Of a stretch of 7,020 nucleotides of DNA, positions 5,997 to 7,020 are shown piece after piece (the first letter of the stretch is position 1; each line of letters opens with the position of its first letter). Made by a program: the position numbers and the translations under genes. A model generated the notes under the pieces. That model had not been told where the DNA came from and ran no database searches. It saw only the letters and a list, made by a program, of their open reading frames with translations. Origin of the DNA: Candidatus Fermentibacterota bacterium (GTDB taxonomy: Bacteria; Fermentibacterota; Fermentibacteria; Fermentibacterales; Fermentibacteraceae); the NCBI GenBank assembly GCA_022703195.1, contig JAKLEF010000099.1, positions 1 to 7,020 of the forward strand. Reading direction: 5' to 3'.

Positions 5997-6952
5997 CCGC
6001 CGCCCCCAGGGAGTACACCCACGGCTGTTCGCTCGCACCGATGGCCGGTTTCAGCGACTCGGCCTTCAGGATCATCTGCAGGAGGCTCGGTGCGACATCG
6101 TGCGTCACCGAGATGGTCAGCGTCCAGGGGCTCTCGAGGAAGTCCGCCGGATCGTGCCGGCTGCTTTCGTTCTCGATCCACGAGAAGCCCCTCGGTGTCC
6201 AGCTCTACGGCTCGGAACCCGCCGACTTCGAGCGGGCCGCGAGCACCGTCTCCGGGATGGGCTTCGACTTCATAGACATCAACGCGGGCTGCCCGGTCAG
6301 GAAGGTGCTCTCCAGCAGGTCGGGCGCCGCTCTCCTCCTCGACGTCCCCAGGCTGCTCGACATAGTCTCGGCGGCGTCGGCCGGGGCCGACGGCCTCCCC
6401 GTGACGCTCAAGATCAGGCTCGGCTGGGATCCCTCGAGGCCCCTCCCCCGCGAGATCGGGGCGATGGCGGCGGCCAGGGGGGCTTCCGCGCTGGCCGTCC
6501 ACGGCCGCTACCGGACCGACATGTTCGAGGGCCCGGTCAGGCTCCCGGAGATGGCCGGGATCGTCGAGGCCTCACCCGTACCCGTCGTGGCGAACGGAGA
6601 CTCGACCTCCCCCGCCGCGGCTCTGCGGATGCGCGATTCGTGCGGGGCGTCGGGCATCCTCGTAGGACGCGGCGCGATCGGGAGGCCGTGGTTCTTCAGG
6701 GCCGCGGCCGGCACCGGCACCCCCGGGCCGGGGCCGGGCGAACTCGCCCCGGTCGTGCTCGAGCATCTCTCGCTCATGAGGGCCTGCATGCCCGAGCCCT
6801 TCGTGTTCCATGCCTTCAGGGGCCAGCTCGTGCATTACCTGAAGGGATTCCGCGGAGCAGCCTCCCTCAGATCCAGGGCCGTCCGGGTGGAATCGGAGGA
6901 GGACGTCAGGGACGTGCTGGAGGAGGCGGCAGCGATGTCGGAGGCCGTATGA
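5993..6952 (+). CDS. dus: tRNA-dihydrouridine synthase (Dus family, DusB-like), 319 aa
   Basis: Dus enzymes are FMN-dependent and reduce specific uridines of tRNA to dihydrouridine using NADPH. The TIM-barrel signatures appear in order: LAPMAGFSDSAFR (14-26), TEMVSVQGL, GVQLYGSEP, and DINAGCPVRKV with the catalytic Cys100. Then come VTLKIRLGWD with the flavin-contacting Lys140, VHGRYRTDMFEG with His170, VVANGD (198-203), and GILVGRGAIGRPWFF for the FMN phosphate. A short PG-rich linker (about 243-249) leads to the C-terminal helical tRNA-binding domain. The position modified cannot be read from sequence. TTG 5993 is preferred over ATG 5975 because of the AGGAGG site and the 4-nt TTGA overlap with lipA; the ATG would give 325 residues. 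The gene ends in an ATGA overlap with the next. No functional tie to lipoate synthesis is known. Confidence 0.95.
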   Translation: MTAAPREYTHGCSLAPMAGFSDSAFRIICRRLGATSCVTEMVSVQGLSRKSAGSCRLLSFSIHEKPLGVQLYGSEPADFERAASTVSGMGFDFIDINAGCPVRKVLSSRSGAALLLDVPRLLDIVSAASAGADGLPVTLKIRLGWDPSRPLPREIGAMAAARGASALAVHGRYRTDMFEGPVRLPEMAGIVEASPVPVVANGDSTSPAAALRMRDSCGASGILVGRGAIGRPWFFRAAAGTGTPGPGPGELAPVVLEHLSLMRACMPEPFVFHAFRGQLVHYLKGFRGAASLRSRAVRVESEEDVRDVLEEAAAMSEAV

Positions 6953-7020
6953 CCATCAGGCGGATGTCCGCCCTGCCCCTGCTGATCGCCGCCGCATCGT
7001 GCGCGCCCAGGGAGGCCGCG
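6949..7020 (+). CDS. Predicted lipoprotein, N-terminal 24 residues only (runs off window)
   Basis: The ATG overlaps the Dus stop as ATGA, and GGAGG at 6940-6944 sits four bases upstream, so translation coupling is likely. The 24 visible codons encode MTIRRMSALPLLIAAASC and a short polar continuation (APREAA). This has two arginines, a hydrophobic stretch and Cys18, the pattern of a type II (lipoprotein) signal peptide. The lipobox AASC has Ala at -3 instead of the usual Leu, which is tolerated but less typical. The mature protein lies outside the window, so no function can be given. Confidence 0.7.
   Translation, partial: MTIRRMSALPLLIAAASCAPREAA

Noticed and set aside
5303..6502. 399-codon minus-strand open frame opposite lipA and Dus
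   Set aside because: It mirrors two strongly identified genes, has shadow-type composition, and shows no motif or start signal.
6712..6740. GC-rich run of CCGGG/GGGCC that could fold as a hairpin terminator
   Set aside because: It lies inside Dus and encodes a Pro-Gly linker. It has no T-run, and transcription must continue into the overlapping lipoprotein gene.

Overview
This is a GC-rich, fully coding bacterial window. It holds two divergently transcribed gene clusters that meet at a short, comparatively AT-rich gap near 4214-4296. I see no RNA genes, mobile elements, CRISPR arrays or long repeats. Both clusters run off the window edges, so neither operon end is visible. All identifications rest on motifs read by eye; no database search was run.

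Leftward cluster (minus strand, from about 4213 down to 1): a PorV/PorQ-type outer-membrane beta-barrel protein, the nucleotidase SurE, a complete secreted transglutaminase-like protein with an intact Cys-His-Asp triad, and the first 267 codons of a second protein with the same architecture. In that second protein the residue expected to be the catalytic Cys reads as Ala. Gaps are 10 nt, 3 nt and a 3-4 nt overlap, so the four are probably co-transcribed and partly translationally coupled. SurE is normally a soluble housekeeping enzyme. The other three look exported, which suggests an envelope or surface operon.

Rightward cluster (plus strand, from about 4297 to 7020): an octanoyltransferase of the LipM type, lipoyl synthase LipA, a tRNA-dihydrouridine synthase, and the start of a predicted lipoprotein. 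The genes overlap by 10, 4 and 4 nt. LipM and LipA form a complete de novo lipoylation route: octanoyl transfer from acyl carrier protein, then double sulfur insertion. The Dus and lipoprotein genes have no obvious link to lipoylation and are probably only co-transcribed.

Organism: the PorV/PorQ family is characteristic of the Fibrobacteres-Chlorobi-Bacteroidetes (FCB) superphylum and related candidate phyla. High GC, heavy use of AGG for arginine, and frequent TTG starts behind good Shine-Dalgarno sites fit a high-GC member of that group (an uncultured FCB-type lineage) better than classical Bacteroidetes. This placement is inference. The most unusual points are the tandem active/apparently inactive transglutaminase pair, the CTG (or ATC) start of the second one, and the run of TTG starts.
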